Source: Duganella sp. Leaf126
Lineage (GTDB): Bacteria; Pseudomonadota; Gammaproteobacteria; Burkholderiales; Burkholderiaceae_D
Reading direction: 5' to 3'
Length of the DNA stretch: 64,000 nucleotides
NCBI RefSeq assembly: GCF_001423125.1
Contig: NZ_LMNW01000012.1
Span: forward strand, 626,772 to 690,771
Part shown: positions 9,392 to 17,778 of the stretch, piece after piece
Numbering within the stretch: position 1 is the first letter of the stretch
Layout of the letters: each line of letters begins with the position of its first letter
Program-made: the position numbers and the translations under genes
Notes under the pieces: generated by a model
Seen by the model: only the letters and a program-made list of their open reading frames with translations
The model's database searches: none
Told to the model about the DNA's origin: nothing

Positions 9392-10138
9392 ATGACCATC
9401 ACCCTGCAAAACGTCCTGAAATCGTCCGCCATCGCCGCCGCCATCGCCATCGCCTTCCCGGGCGCCAGCCAGGCAGCGCCTGCCCCAGCAGGCGTCGTGA
9501 CCTACAACCAGAATGCCGTCGATGGCGGCCTGGTGGTCGATGCCGGCGCCAAGTTCTTCAAGGAGCCGCCGCTCGGCAGCTTCCACGCCCAGGGCGTGGC
9601 GCTGACCCAGATGACCAGCAACGACAGCTATGCCAACCAGTTCTACGTGTACTGCTTCGCACCGGCCATCGACGCGCTGCAAAACGCCGTGTACACGGCG
9701 CACCAGAACGTGGTCGTCAGCGACAAGGTCAAGGCGCTGTATGAAACGGCGTATGCCAACACCGTCAAGAGCGTCGGCAAGGGTACCAGCAGCGACGCCC
9801 AGGTGGCGTTCCAGCTGGCGCTGTGGGAACTGCACAACGACGACGGCAAGCTGTTCGACACCACCGGCCTGCAGTACTACACCCGTGGCAACGACGCCAA
9901 CGTGGAAGCGGCCCAGCAGCTGATCGACAACCTGGCCGGCTACCAGCTGAAAAACCTGTACACCTACACCAGCTACACCGGCATGGACGGCCAGCAGGTG
10001 TCGCAGGAGATGCTGGGCGTGTCGCCGGTACCGGAAGTCGGCACTTGGGTCATGATGGGGATGGGCCTGGGTTTGCTGGGCGTGATGGGCCGTCGTCGCC
10101 GCAAGCATGCGGGCCTGGGCCAGGAAAAATTCGCCTGA
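9392..10138 (+). CDS. PEP-CTERM-anchored exported protein with thioester-domain-like motifs
   Basis: This is a 248-residue exported protein. An N-terminal signal peptide (about 1-28, ending GASQAAPA) precedes the mature domain. The C-terminus carries a PEP-CTERM sorting signal in the variant VPEVGTW (about 212-218), then a hydrophobic glycine-rich helix and the RRRRKH tail. Such tails are processed by exosortase; none is encoded in this window. The middle domain has YCF with Cys88 and FQLALWEL with Gln141. This matches the Cys and QxA motifs of thioester domains in Gram-positive adhesins, which bind host or surface amines covalently. The start was set at 9392, where AAGAGA precedes the ATG and the signal peptide begins. 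The thioester is an inference from motifs; export and sorting are well supported. Confidence 0.85.
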   Translation: MTITLQNVLKSSAIAAAIAIAFPGASQAAPAPAGVVTYNQNAVDGGLVVDAGAKFFKEPPLGSFHAQGVALTQMTSNDSYANQFYVYCFAPAIDALQNAVYTAHQNVVVSDKVKALYETAYANTVKSVGKGTSSDAQVAFQLALWELHNDDGKLFDTTGLQYYTRGNDANVEAAQQLIDNLAGYQLKNLYTYTSYTGMDGQQVSQEMLGVSPVPEVGTWVMMGMGLGLLGVMGRRRRKHAGLGQEKFA

Positions 10139-10214
10139 CGTACGCTAAGCGGTCGGCGAAATCGCCAAGTTGTGGCACACTGCGGCCTCAACCCACCACG
10201 CGTGACCGTTTTTT

Positions 10215-11489
10215 ATGAGTTTTATCCGTGTCGTCAGCAGTTTGCCGTATGAATGGCTGGTCGGTCTGCGTTATACGCGGGCCGGCAAGCGCGGCGGCCG
10301 CAACCGTTTTATCTCGTTTATCGCCCTGATCTCGATGGCCGGCATCGCGCTCGGCGTCGCTGCCCTGATCGTCGTGCTGTCGGTCATGAACGGCTTCGAA
10401 AAAGAGGTCACCAACCGCATGTTGTCGGTGCTGGCCCACGTCGAACTGTTCGACCTGCGCGGCCAGATGCCGGACTGGCGCGAGCAGGCGCTGGCAGCCC
10501 GCAAGAACCCCGAAGTGACCGGCGTGGCGCCGTTTGCCGAAGCCCAGGGCATGCTGGTGCGCGGCGATGTGCTGAAACCGGCCATCGTGCGCGGCGTGTT
10601 GCCCGAGATGGAGGCGCAGGTGTCCGACGTCCTCCAGCAGATGCGCGAGGGCAGTTTCAGCGCGCTGCAGCCGGGCAGCGACAACATCGTGCTCGGCATC
10701 GAGCTGGCGCGCCTGCTCGACGTCAAGCCGGGCCAGAAGGTGACGCTGGCGCTGTCCGACGGCCAGCCCACCAGCGCCGGCGTGATGCCGCGCATGCATA
10801 CCTTCCACGTGGTCGGCATTTTCGAGGCCGGCCATAACCAGTTCGATTCCACCCTGGCCTTCGTCCACCTGGCCGACGCCGAGCGCGTCCTCAAGATCGA
10901 TGCGCCGGCCGGGTTGCGCCTGCGCGTGGCCGACATGCAGCAGGCGCCGCAGGTGGCGCGCGCGCTCAAGCTGTCCTTGCCCGGCCAGCTGTACGTGCGC
11001 GACTGGACCATGCTCAACTCCACCTGGTTTGCGGCCGTGCAGAGCCAGAAGCACATGATGTTCATCATCCTGACCATGATCGTCGCGGTGGCCGCGTTCA
11101 ACCTGGTCTCCACGCTGGTGATGACCGTGACCGACAAGCAGGCCGACATCGCCATCCTGCGCACGCTGGGCGCCTCGCCGTTTTCCATCATGAAGATCTT
11201 CATGATCCAGGGTGCGCTGGTCGGCGTTGCCGGCACCGCCATCGGCGTCGCGCTGGGGGCGCTGCTGGCACTCAATGTCGACGTGATCGTGCCGGCCATC
11301 GAGCAGCTGCTGGGCATGAAATTCCTGTCCAAGGAAATCTACTTCATCAGCGCCTTGCCGTCGGACCTGCGCTGGGGCGATGTGGTGAGCATCGGCGCCG
11401 TGTCGGTGCTGCTGGCCTTCGTGGCCGCGCTGTACCCGAGCTGGCGCGCGGCGCGCGTGAAACCGGCGCAGGCGCTGCGCTATGAATAA
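10215..11489 (+). CDS. lolC: LolC/LolE-family lipoprotein-releasing permease, first copy
   Basis: This 424-residue inner-membrane permease belongs to the LolCDE complex, which extracts outer-membrane lipoproteins from the inner membrane and hands them to LolA. It has the MacB/FtsX-type layout. One membrane helix sits near residues 36-60 (after the YTRAGKRGGRN motif), followed by a periplasmic domain of about 200 residues. Three helices lie near the C-terminus, including the conserved [18 protein letters not shown]. It ends with the family-typical PAQALRYE. A near-identical paralogue follows after 15 bases, then lolD. Which of the two plays the LolC role and which the LolE role cannot be decided by reading. 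No clear ribosome site precedes the ATG. Confidence 0.93.
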   Translation: MSFIRVVSSLPYEWLVGLRYTRAGKRGGRNRFISFIALISMAGIALGVAALIVVLSVMNGFEKEVTNRMLSVLAHVELFDLRGQMPDWREQALAARKNPEVTGVAPFAEAQGMLVRGDVLKPAIVRGVLPEMEAQVSDVLQQMREGSFSALQPGSDNIVLGIELARLLDVKPGQKVTLALSDGQPTSAGVMPRMHTFHVVGIFEAGHNQFDSTLAFVHLADAERVLKIDAPAGLRLRVADMQQAPQVARALKLSLPGQLYVRDWTMLNSTWFAAVQSQKHMMFIILTMIVAVAAFNLVSTLVMTVTDKQADIAILRTLGASPFSIMKIFMIQGALVGVAGTAIGVALGALLALNVDVIVPAIEQLLGMKFLSKEIYFISALPSDLRWGDVVSIGAVSVLLAFVAALYPSWRAARVKPAQALRYE

Positions 11490-11504
11490 TCGACGAGTCA
11501 ACGC

Positions 11505-12770
11505 ATGAGCATCATGAAAAATCTGCCATATGAGTGGCTGGTCGGCCTGCGCTACACGCGGGCCGGCAAGCGCAGCGGCCGCAATAGCTTTATCTCGTTC
11601 ATCTCGCTGATCTCGATGGCCGGCATCGGCCTCGGCGTGGCGGCGCTGATCATCGTGCTGTCGGTGATGAACGGCTTCCAGAAAGAGGTCACCGGCCGCA
11701 TGCTGTCGGTGCTGGCCCATGTCGAGATCTTCGATAACAATGGCTCGATGCCGAACTGGCGCGAGCAGATCGCTGCGGCCCGCAAGAACCCGGAAGTGAC
11801 CGGCGCCGCACCGTTCGCCGAGATGCAGGGCATGTTGGTGCGCGAAGACCTGCTGCGGCCCGCCATCGTGCGCGGCGTGCTGCCCGAGCTGGAACCGGCC
11901 GTCTCCGAGGTGGCCGCCCAGACCCGGCGCGGCAGCTTCGCCCAGTTGCAGCCGGGCGCCTACAATATCGTGCTCGGGGTGGAACTGGCGCGCTCGCTGC
12001 ACGCCCAGCTCGGCGACAAGGTCACGCTGGCGTTGGCGCAGGGCCAGGCCACGCCGGCCGGCGTGCTGCCGCGCATGCGCTCGTTCACGGTGGTCGGCAT
12101 CTTCGAGGCCGGGCACAGCGAGTTCGACGCGTCGCTGGCCTTTGTGCACCTGACCGACGCCGAGAAGATGCTGCGGCTCGACGCCCCGTCCGGGCTGCGC
12201 CTGCGGCTGGTGGACATGCACCGCGCGCCGCAGGTGGCGCAGGAACTCAAGCGCAGCATGACGGGCGACCTCACGGTGCGCGACTGGTCGCAGCTGAACG
12301 CCACCTGGTTTGCCGCGGTGCAGATCGAAAAGCGCATGATGTCGATCATCCTGGCGCTGATCATCGCGGTGGCCGCCTTCAACCTGGTGTCGACGCTGGT
12401 GATGACGGTGACCGACAAGCAGGCCGACATCGCCATCCTGCGCACGCTCGGTGCGTCGCCGGCATCGATCACGAAAATCTTCGTGATCCAGGGCGCGCTG
12501 GTGGGCATCCTCGGCGCGCTGCTGGGCGTGGCCGGCGGCGTGCTGGTGGCGCTCAACATCGACGTCATCGTGCCATTCATTGAACATTTATTGGGAGTGC
12601 AGTTCTTGTCCAAGGATATCTACAGTAACAGTACCGTGCCATCGGACATGCGCTGGCCGGATGTATTCAAGATCGGCGGGCTGGCCGTGGTGCTGGCCTT
12701 CCTGGCCACGCTCTATCCGAGCCGCTGGGCCGCGCGTGTCAAACCTGCGGAGGCGCTGCGCTATGAATAA
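11505..12770 (+). CDS. lolE: LolC/LolE-family lipoprotein-releasing permease, tandem second copy
   Basis: This 421-residue paralogue of the preceding gene aligns from end to end with long identical stretches ([53 protein letters not shown]). It has the same architecture: one N-terminal helix, a periplasmic domain and three C-terminal helices. The closeness suggests a tandem duplication rather than the ancient LolC/LolE split of enterobacteria. It differs mostly in the periplasmic domain and the last loop ([15 protein letters not shown]). Its stop codon overlaps the lolD start by 8 bases, which couples permease and ATPase synthesis. Assignment as the LolE-like partner is by position only. Confidence 0.9.
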   Translation: MSIMKNLPYEWLVGLRYTRAGKRSGRNSFISFISLISMAGIGLGVAALIIVLSVMNGFQKEVTGRMLSVLAHVEIFDNNGSMPNWREQIAAARKNPEVTGAAPFAEMQGMLVREDLLRPAIVRGVLPELEPAVSEVAAQTRRGSFAQLQPGAYNIVLGVELARSLHAQLGDKVTLALAQGQATPAGVLPRMRSFTVVGIFEAGHSEFDASLAFVHLTDAEKMLRLDAPSGLRLRLVDMHRAPQVAQELKRSMTGDLTVRDWSQLNATWFAAVQIEKRMMSIILALIIAVAAFNLVSTLVMTVTDKQADIAILRTLGASPASITKIFVIQGALVGILGALLGVAGGVLVALNIDVIVPFIEHLLGVQFLSKDIYSNSTVPSDMRWPDVFKIGGLAVVLAFLATLYPSRWAARVKPAEALRYE

Positions 12771-13470
12771 CATGAATCATGCCGATCAACCGCTGGTGCT
12801 CTCCTGCCGTAATCTCGGCAAGACCTTCACCCAGGGCAGTTACTCGGTGCAGGTGCTGGCCGGGATCGACATCGACGTGCGGCGCGGCGAGCGGGTAGCC
12901 ATCGTCGGCGCTTCGGGTTCCGGCAAATCGACGCTGCTGCACCTGCTGGGCGGTCTCGATACCCCAACTACCGGCACCGTGACCCTGCAGGGCCAGGACT
13001 TCGCCACCCTCAGCGAGACCGCGCGCGGCGACCTGCGCAACAAGTCGCTCGGTTTCGTCTACCAGTTCCACCACCTGCTGCCGGAATTCTCCGCGCTCGA
13101 CAACGTGGCGATGCCGCTGCTGATCCGCCGCGTCAAGCGCGCCGAAGCGGGCAGCGTGGCGCAGCAGATGCTCGCGCGCGTCAACCTGGCCAAGCGCGTG
13201 AGCCATGTGCCGGGCGAACTGTCGGGCGGCGAACGTCAGCGCACGGCGCTGGCCCGCGCGCTGGTCACGCAGCCGGCCTGCGTGCTGGCCGACGAACCGA
13301 CCGGCAATCTCGACCAGGCCACCGCCCAGCAGATCTTCGACCTGATGCTGGAACTGGCGCAAACGCTGGGCACCGCCTTCATCATCGTCACCCACGACGT
13401 GGCGCTGGCGCGCCGCTGCGACCGCGTGCTGCGCCTGACCGAAGACGGCCTGAAGCCCTGGCAGGACTAG
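12763..13470 (+). CDS. lolD: Lipoprotein-releasing system ATPase LolD
   Basis: This 235-residue ABC ATPase powers the two adjacent permeases. Walker A is GASGSGKST (49-57), the Q-loop lies in [10 protein letters not shown] (100-109), the signature is LSGGE (153-157), Walker B is VLADEP (174-179), and the switch His is in IVTHD. The LolD-typical sequence around the Q-loop is present. I chose the ATG at 12763 because GGAGG ends 9 bases before it; a second ATG at 12772 would be too far from that site. The gene overlaps the end of the upstream permease by 8 bases. It precedes tatD by 23 bases and probably shares its transcript. Confidence 0.96.
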   Translation: MNNMNHADQPLVLSCRNLGKTFTQGSYSVQVLAGIDIDVRRGERVAIVGASGSGKSTLLHLLGGLDTPTTGTVTLQGQDFATLSETARGDLRNKSLGFVYQFHHLLPEFSALDNVAMPLLIRRVKRAEAGSVAQQMLARVNLAKRVSHVPGELSGGERQRTALARALVTQPACVLADEPTGNLDQATAQQIFDLMLELAQTLGTAFIIVTHDVALARRCDRVLRLTEDGLKPWQD

Positions 13471-13493
13471 CCAGCGCAGAACCGGGAGCCCCC

Positions 13494-14294
13494 ATGTGGA
13501 TCGATACCCATTGCCACCTGGACGCCGGCGAATTCGGCGACGAGTCGGTGGCGCAAGCCGCGCTGGCCAAGGCGCAGGGCGTGGACATGATCGTGATTCC
13601 GGCCGTGGAAGTGGCCACGTTTGCCGGCGTCGCCCGGCTGGCCGGCAGCATACCCAACGGCTGTTACGCACTGGGCATCCACCCGATCTTCGTGCCGCAC
13701 GCGCACGAGGACGACCTGCGCGCGATGCGCGACCAGGTGGCCGCCGCCATGGACGATCCGCGCTTCGTCGCCATCGGCGAGGTCGGCCTCGATTTCTTCA
13801 TTCCGATGCTGTGCGAACCGGCCATGCGCGACAAGCAGGTCCACTTCTTCCGCGAACAGCTGCGCATCGCGCGCGACTTCGGCCTGCCGATCCTGACCCA
13901 CGTGCGCAAGTCGCAGGACGTGGTGCTCAAGCATATCCGCCAGATCACGCCGAACGGCGGCATCGCCCATGCCTTCAACGGCAGCTTTCAACAGGCGCAA
14001 GGCTATATCGACGCCGGCTTCAAGCTCGGTTTCGGCGGCGCCATGACATTTACCCGCGCGCTGCAGATCCGGCGCCTGGCCACCGAGCTGCCGCTGGACG
14101 CCATCGTACTGGAAACCGATGCGCCCGACATCTCGCCGGCGTGGGTACACCCGGGCAGGAACAGCCCGGACCAGATAGCGCGCATCGGCGAGGTCCTGGC
14201 GCAGTTGCGCGGCATTGCGGTGGACCAGGTGGCGCAAGCCAGCACGGCTGCTGCGACAGCGATCTTGCCTAGGATGAAGTTGAAAGCCGATTGA
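13494..14294 (+). CDS. tatD: TatD-family metal-dependent DNase
   Basis: This 266-residue TIM-barrel hydrolase belongs to the TatD family (3'-5' exonuclease and DNA-repair or quality-control roles in studied members). The metal ligands are visible: DTHCHLD at the N-terminus, GEVGLD near residue 97, LTHVRK near 135, HAFNGS near 160 and ETDAPD near 205. The GGGAG ribosome site directly before the ATG supports the start. It follows lolD by 23 bases and precedes comEC by 251 bases, an order I associate with Burkholderiales. Which TatD subgroup it belongs to (TatD, YcfH, YjjV) cannot be told by eye. Confidence 0.93.
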   Translation: MWIDTHCHLDAGEFGDESVAQAALAKAQGVDMIVIPAVEVATFAGVARLAGSIPNGCYALGIHPIFVPHAHEDDLRAMRDQVAAAMDDPRFVAIGEVGLDFFIPMLCEPAMRDKQVHFFREQLRIARDFGLPILTHVRKSQDVVLKHIRQITPNGGIAHAFNGSFQQAQGYIDAGFKLGFGGAMTFTRALQIRRLATELPLDAIVLETDAPDISPAWVHPGRNSPDQIARIGEVLAQLRGIAVDQVAQASTAAATAILPRMKLKAD

Positions 14295-14545
14295 GCGGCA
14301 TCAAGCCGTAGCACGCCGCGCCCAGCGTTGACAGCAGCGCCACAGTGATCGCGGCAGGCCGCACGCATAATGGTGGTTCGATGATGGCTACGGCGAGGCG
14401 GCGCGGTTCGGCCGCACGGCTGCACGTCTGCATCCTGTGACCACCGCAACGGCGCACCACCAGTGCGTTCTGCGGGTGGGCCGATCATGGCAAGCCCTGA
14501 TGGCAGGCGCCAGATCGCCAACTTCGATTGCGCGAGGAAAGTACG

Positions 14546-17500
14546 ATGAGAGCGGCGATCGTCGGGTTTGTCGCTGGTGCGGGCTTGCTCCAGCAGCAGG
14601 CTACCTTGCCCACCGTTGCCTGCCTGCTTGCCGGGGTGGTCGGTCTGCTTGCGCTCCTCGTTGCAGGCCCCGCGCTGGCGAGCTTGCTGCCGTTATGCGT
14701 GCGGCTGTTGCAACCACTGCCAGCGCGGGGCAGGAGCGGCTGGGCCGGCTGGTTCCGCTGGGCCGGATTCCTGGGCAGGCTAACAGCCGGCAGGTCCCGC
14801 CGGGCCGAAATCCCGGACAGGCTGGCAGCCGGCAGGTCCCGCCGGGCCGAAATCCCGGACAGGCTGGCAGCGGGCAGGTCTCGCTGGGCCGAAATCCCGG
14901 ACAAGCTGGCAGCGGGCAGGTCTTGCTGGGCCAGACTTCCGGACAAGCTGGCAGCGAGCTGGTCCCGCTGGGCCGAATTTTCCGGCAAGCTGGCAGCCGT
15001 CCTGGCGGGGTTCGTTGCCGGCTTCCTGTGGGCCGCCTGGCTGGCCCAGCGCGCGCTGGCGCCGTCGCTGGCGCAGGCCGACGAGGGACGCGATCTCATC
15101 GTCGTCGGCACCATCGACAATCTGCCGCATCGTTTCCCGCAGGGAGTGCGGTTCAATTTTGCCGTGGAGCGGGTGGAGGACCGCACCGGCGCCGGCATCG
15201 GCTCGGCATCTGCATCGGCATCTGTGCCGGTGCCGCCGCGCATCGCGCTCTCGTGGTACAGCGATTTTCGCGACCGGCCCGCTGCAACAGGAGGCTCCGC
15301 GGCATCGTCCACAGTGGGCAATGTGCAGCCCGGCGAACGCTGGCGCCTGACCGTGCGCCTGCAACGTCCGCACGGCAATGCCAATCCACATGGTTTTGAC
15401 TACGAGGTGTGGCTGCTGGAGCAGGGGATACGCGCCACCGGCTACGTACGCCCCGACCACGACAACCGCCGGCGCGATGCGTTCGTGGTCAGCGCCGGCA
15501 ACCTGGTCGAGCGCAGCCGGGCGGCGCTGCGGGCGCGGATCGAGAGGGCGCTCGACGGCAAGCCCTATGCAGGCGTGATCGTCGCGCTGGTGGTCGGCGA
15601 CCAGCGCGGCATCGGTCAGGCGGACTGGCAGGTGTTCAACCGCACCGGCATTGGCCACCTGGTCAGCATCAGCGGCCTGCATATCACCATGGTGGCAGGG
15701 CTGTTCGCGCTGGCGGCGTTCACGCTGTGGCGGCACTCGTTTTTCACCGGCGCGCAGCTGCCGCTGCTGCTGCCGGCGCAAAAGGTGGCGGCGCTGGTCG
15801 GCGCCGTCAGCGCGCTGCTGTACGTGCTGCTGGCCGGCTTCGGCGTGCCGGCGCAACGCACGCTGTACATGCTGACCGTGGTGGCGGTGGCGCTGTGGTG
15901 CAACCGGCTGTCCGATTTCTCGCACGTCCTGTGTACTGCGCTCGGCGTGGTGGTGGTGATCGATCCCTGGGCCGTGCTGTGGCCGGGATTCTGGCTGTCG
16001 TTCGGGGCGGTGGCCGTGATCGTGTATGCGACGGCGGGGCGCATCGCCGTTCGGCCTGCACGCCTGCCACCTGGGCAATCAATGCCAACCAAAGTCCGCA
16101 GTGCTGGCCCGTGCAGCACTGTGACTGCCGCCGCACTGCACATGGCGCAGCGATTGCGCGGGCAGGCCGCTACCGGCGCGCCCGGCGCTACCGCACCGAA
16201 AGCAGCGCCGGGAGTGCAGGATGAAGCCTCTGTGGGCGCGCCCGGCGCTACGGCACCGAAAGCGGCGCCGAAGGTGCAGGATGAAACTGCTGCCGGCATG
16301 CCAGGTGCTCCCGCCATGCAAGGTTTGCCGCAAGTTCAGGGCGAGACCCGTGGCAGTGCGCCAGTTATCGACGCCATGGGTGCGACAGCGACAGCGACAG
16401 CGCCAGACCTTACCCATGCGGGGCCCCTGCAGCGTGCTGCCGGGCAGCTTCGGGCATGGCTGCAGCCATGGTGGCAGGCAGTGCGGCTGGGCGCTTATAC
16501 CCAATACGCCGTCACGCTGGGACTGCTGCCGTTGACGATGCTGCTGTTCTCCCAGGTGTCCGTCATCAGCCCGGTCGCCAACGCGGTGGCGATTCCGTTG
16601 ATCAGCCTGGTGATTACGCCGCTGGCACTGGTCGGCAGCGTGTTGCCCGCCATGTTCGGTGCGCCGCTGCTGGTGCTGGCCCACGGCCTGATCGCCTGGC
16701 TGGCCGCCTGCCTGACCTGGCTGAGCGGAATCGATCACGCGGTGCTGACCGCGCCGGCCCCGCCGCTGTGGCTGTTCTGCCTGGCCATGTTCGGCACCTT
16801 GTGGCTGCTGGCGCCGCGCGGCTGGCCGGTGCGCTGGCTGGGACTGGCTACGTGGATTCCGCTGCTGGCTGCAGAACCCGACCATCCGGATCCGGGGCGG
16901 ATGACGGTCACGGCGTTCGACGTCGGGCAGGGCATGGCCCTGCTGGTGGAGACCAGCAGCCGCCGCCTGCTGTACGACACCGGGCCTGCCTACGGCCCGG
17001 ACAGCAATGCCGGCGCCCGCGTCATCGTGCCGTATCTGCGCACGCGCGGTATCGGCAAGCTCGATGGCATGGTCGTCAGTCACAGCGATGCCGACCATGC
17101 CGGCGGCGCGCTGGCGGTGCTGGACAATATCGGCGTGGGCTGGGTGCTGTCATCGCTGGGCGACAGCCACCCGGTCGCCGGTGTGGCGCGCCGGCACCTG
17201 CGCTGCGCGGCCGGCCAGGGCTGGACCTGGGACGGCGTCAGGTTCGAGATATTGCACCCGCTGGCCGCGCAGCACGCGGACGCCGGCCTCAAGTCCAACG
17301 GGCGCAGCTGCGTGCTGCGCGTCACGGCCGGCGCCAGGTCGCTGCTGCTGGCCGGCGATATCGAAGCGGCGCAGGAAGCCCAGCTGGTAGCGCGCATGGA
17401 CGCCGGCTTGCGCGCCGATATACTGCTGGCGCCCCACCACGGCAGCGGCACCAGTTCGACCCCCGCCTTCCTGCAGGCGGTAGCCCCGCACACGGCCATC

Positions 17501-17701
17501 TTCCAGGTCGGCCACCGCAACCGCTACCGGCATCCGCAGCAGCAGGTGTACGAGCGCTACGGCGCGCTGGGGATCGAACGGCTGCGCACCGACCGCAGCG
17601 GCGCGCTGACCTTGCATTTCGGCCAGACGGTGCAGATCGATGCCTACCGCCAGACCAGTCCCCGCTACTGGTACGACATCGCGTCGGCATCGTCAAACTA
17701 G
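14546..17701 (+). CDS. comEC: ComEC/Rec2 DNA-uptake channel protein with two internal minisatellites
   Basis: This 1051-residue inner-membrane protein carries transforming DNA into the cytoplasm. Seen in order: N-terminal hydrophobic segments; an Arg/Ala-rich 14-residue repeat array (about 68-151); a DUF4131/OB-type periplasmic region (about 225-310); the competence transmembrane domain opening with HLVSISGLHITM; an Ala/Pro-rich 20-residue repeat array (about 544-603); more helices; and a C-terminal metallo-beta-lactamase-like domain from about 788 with FDVGQGMA, SHSDADHAGG and APHHGSG. Usual family length is about 750-850, and the two repeat arrays explain part of the excess. ATG at 14546 was chosen over an upstream TTG because GAGGAAA precedes it. 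The frame stays open throughout, so a full protein is likely. Confidence 0.94.
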   Translation: MRAAIVGFVAGAGLLQQQATLPTVACLLAGVVGLLALLVAGPALASLLPLCVRLLQPLPARGRSGWAGWFRWAGFLGRLTAGRSRRAEIPDRLAAGRSRRAEIPDRLAAGRSRWAEIPDKLAAGRSCWARLPDKLAASWSRWAEFSGKLAAVLAGFVAGFLWAAWLAQRALAPSLAQADEGRDLIVVGTIDNLPHRFPQGVRFNFAVERVEDRTGAGIGSASASASVPVPPRIALSWYSDFRDRPAATGGSAASSTVGNVQPGERWRLTVRLQRPHGNANPHGFDYEVWLLEQGIRATGYVRPDHDNRRRDAFVVSAGNLVERSRAALRARIERALDGKPYAGVIVALVVGDQRGIGQADWQVFNRTGIGHLVSISGLHITMVAGLFALAAFTLWRHSFFTGAQLPLLLPAQKVAALVGAVSALLYVLLAGFGVPAQRTLYMLTVVAVALWCNRLSDFSHVLCTALGVVVVIDPWAVLWPGFWLSFGAVAVIVYATAGRIAVRPARLPPGQSMPTKVRSAGPCSTVTAAALHMAQRLRGQAATGAPGATAPKAAPGVQDEASVGAPGATAPKAAPKVQDETAAGMPGAPAMQGLPQVQGETRGSAPVIDAMGATATATAPDLTHAGPLQRAAGQLRAWLQPWWQAVRLGAYTQYAVTLGLLPLTMLLFSQVSVISPVANAVAIPLISLVITPLALVGSVLPAMFGAPLLVLAHGLIAWLAACLTWLSGIDHAVLTAPAPPLWLFCLAMFGTLWLLAPRGWPVRWLGLATWIPLLAAEPDHPDPGRMTVTAFDVGQGMALLVETSSRRLLYDTGPAYGPDSNAGARVIVPYLRTRGIGKLDGMVVSHSDADHAGGALAVLDNIGVGWVLSSLGDSHPVAGVARRHLRCAAGQGWTWDGVRFEILHPLAAQHADAGLKSNGRSCVLRVTAGARSLLLAGDIEAAQEAQLVARMDAGLRADILLAPHHGSGTSSTPAFLQAVAPHTAIFQVGHRNRYRHPQQQVYERYGALGIERLRTDRSGALTLHFGQTVQIDAYRQTSPRYWYDIASASSN
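14747..14998 (+). repeat. 42-bp minisatellite inside comEC (about six copies)
   Basis: Units begin at 14747 (degenerate), 14789, 14831, 14873, 14915 and 14957, each 42 bp, keeping the frame (14 residues per unit, GRSRRAEIPDRLAA type). The second and third copies differ only in the last base. Divergence grows toward the right end, where the unit has become WSRWAEFSGKLAA. The array lies between N-terminal hydrophobic segments of ComEC. Confidence 0.9.
16175..16354 (+). repeat. 60-bp minisatellite inside comEC (about three copies)
   Basis: Units begin at 16175, 16235 and 16295. The first two are very similar (GAPGATAPKAAP followed by VQDE); the third is degraded (GMPGAPAMQGLPQVQGE). The period of 60 bp keeps the frame. 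The array is inserted between membrane helices of the competence domain. Its Ala/Pro-rich, charged composition suggests an exposed disordered loop. Confidence 0.85.
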
Positions 17702-17778
17702 AACCTTTCCACCACGCAGGATCATCACATGCCGCTACAATGGGCCGCTGACATCATGACCATCGACGGAGATCGCCC

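Noticed and set aside
4425..9392. A 1655-codon minus-strand open frame opposite the SdrD-repeat gene, rich in AVGVG-like repeats.
   Set aside because: It mirrors the repeat structure of the plus-strand gene. High GC removes stop codons in the antisense frame. No ribosome site and no recognisable domain.
10150..10166. Short palindrome (GGCGA / TCGCC) after the PEP-CTERM gene considered as terminator.
   Set aside because: Only a 5-bp stem with a 2-base loop and no T-run.
14295..14545. 251-base gap before comEC searched for a small gene or RNA.
   Set aside because: No frame with a ribosome site and no RNA fold recognised; probably promoter region only.
14747..14998. Regular repeats considered as a CRISPR array.
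   Set aside because: The units are head-to-tail without spacers, in frame within comEC, and divergent. No cas genes are present.
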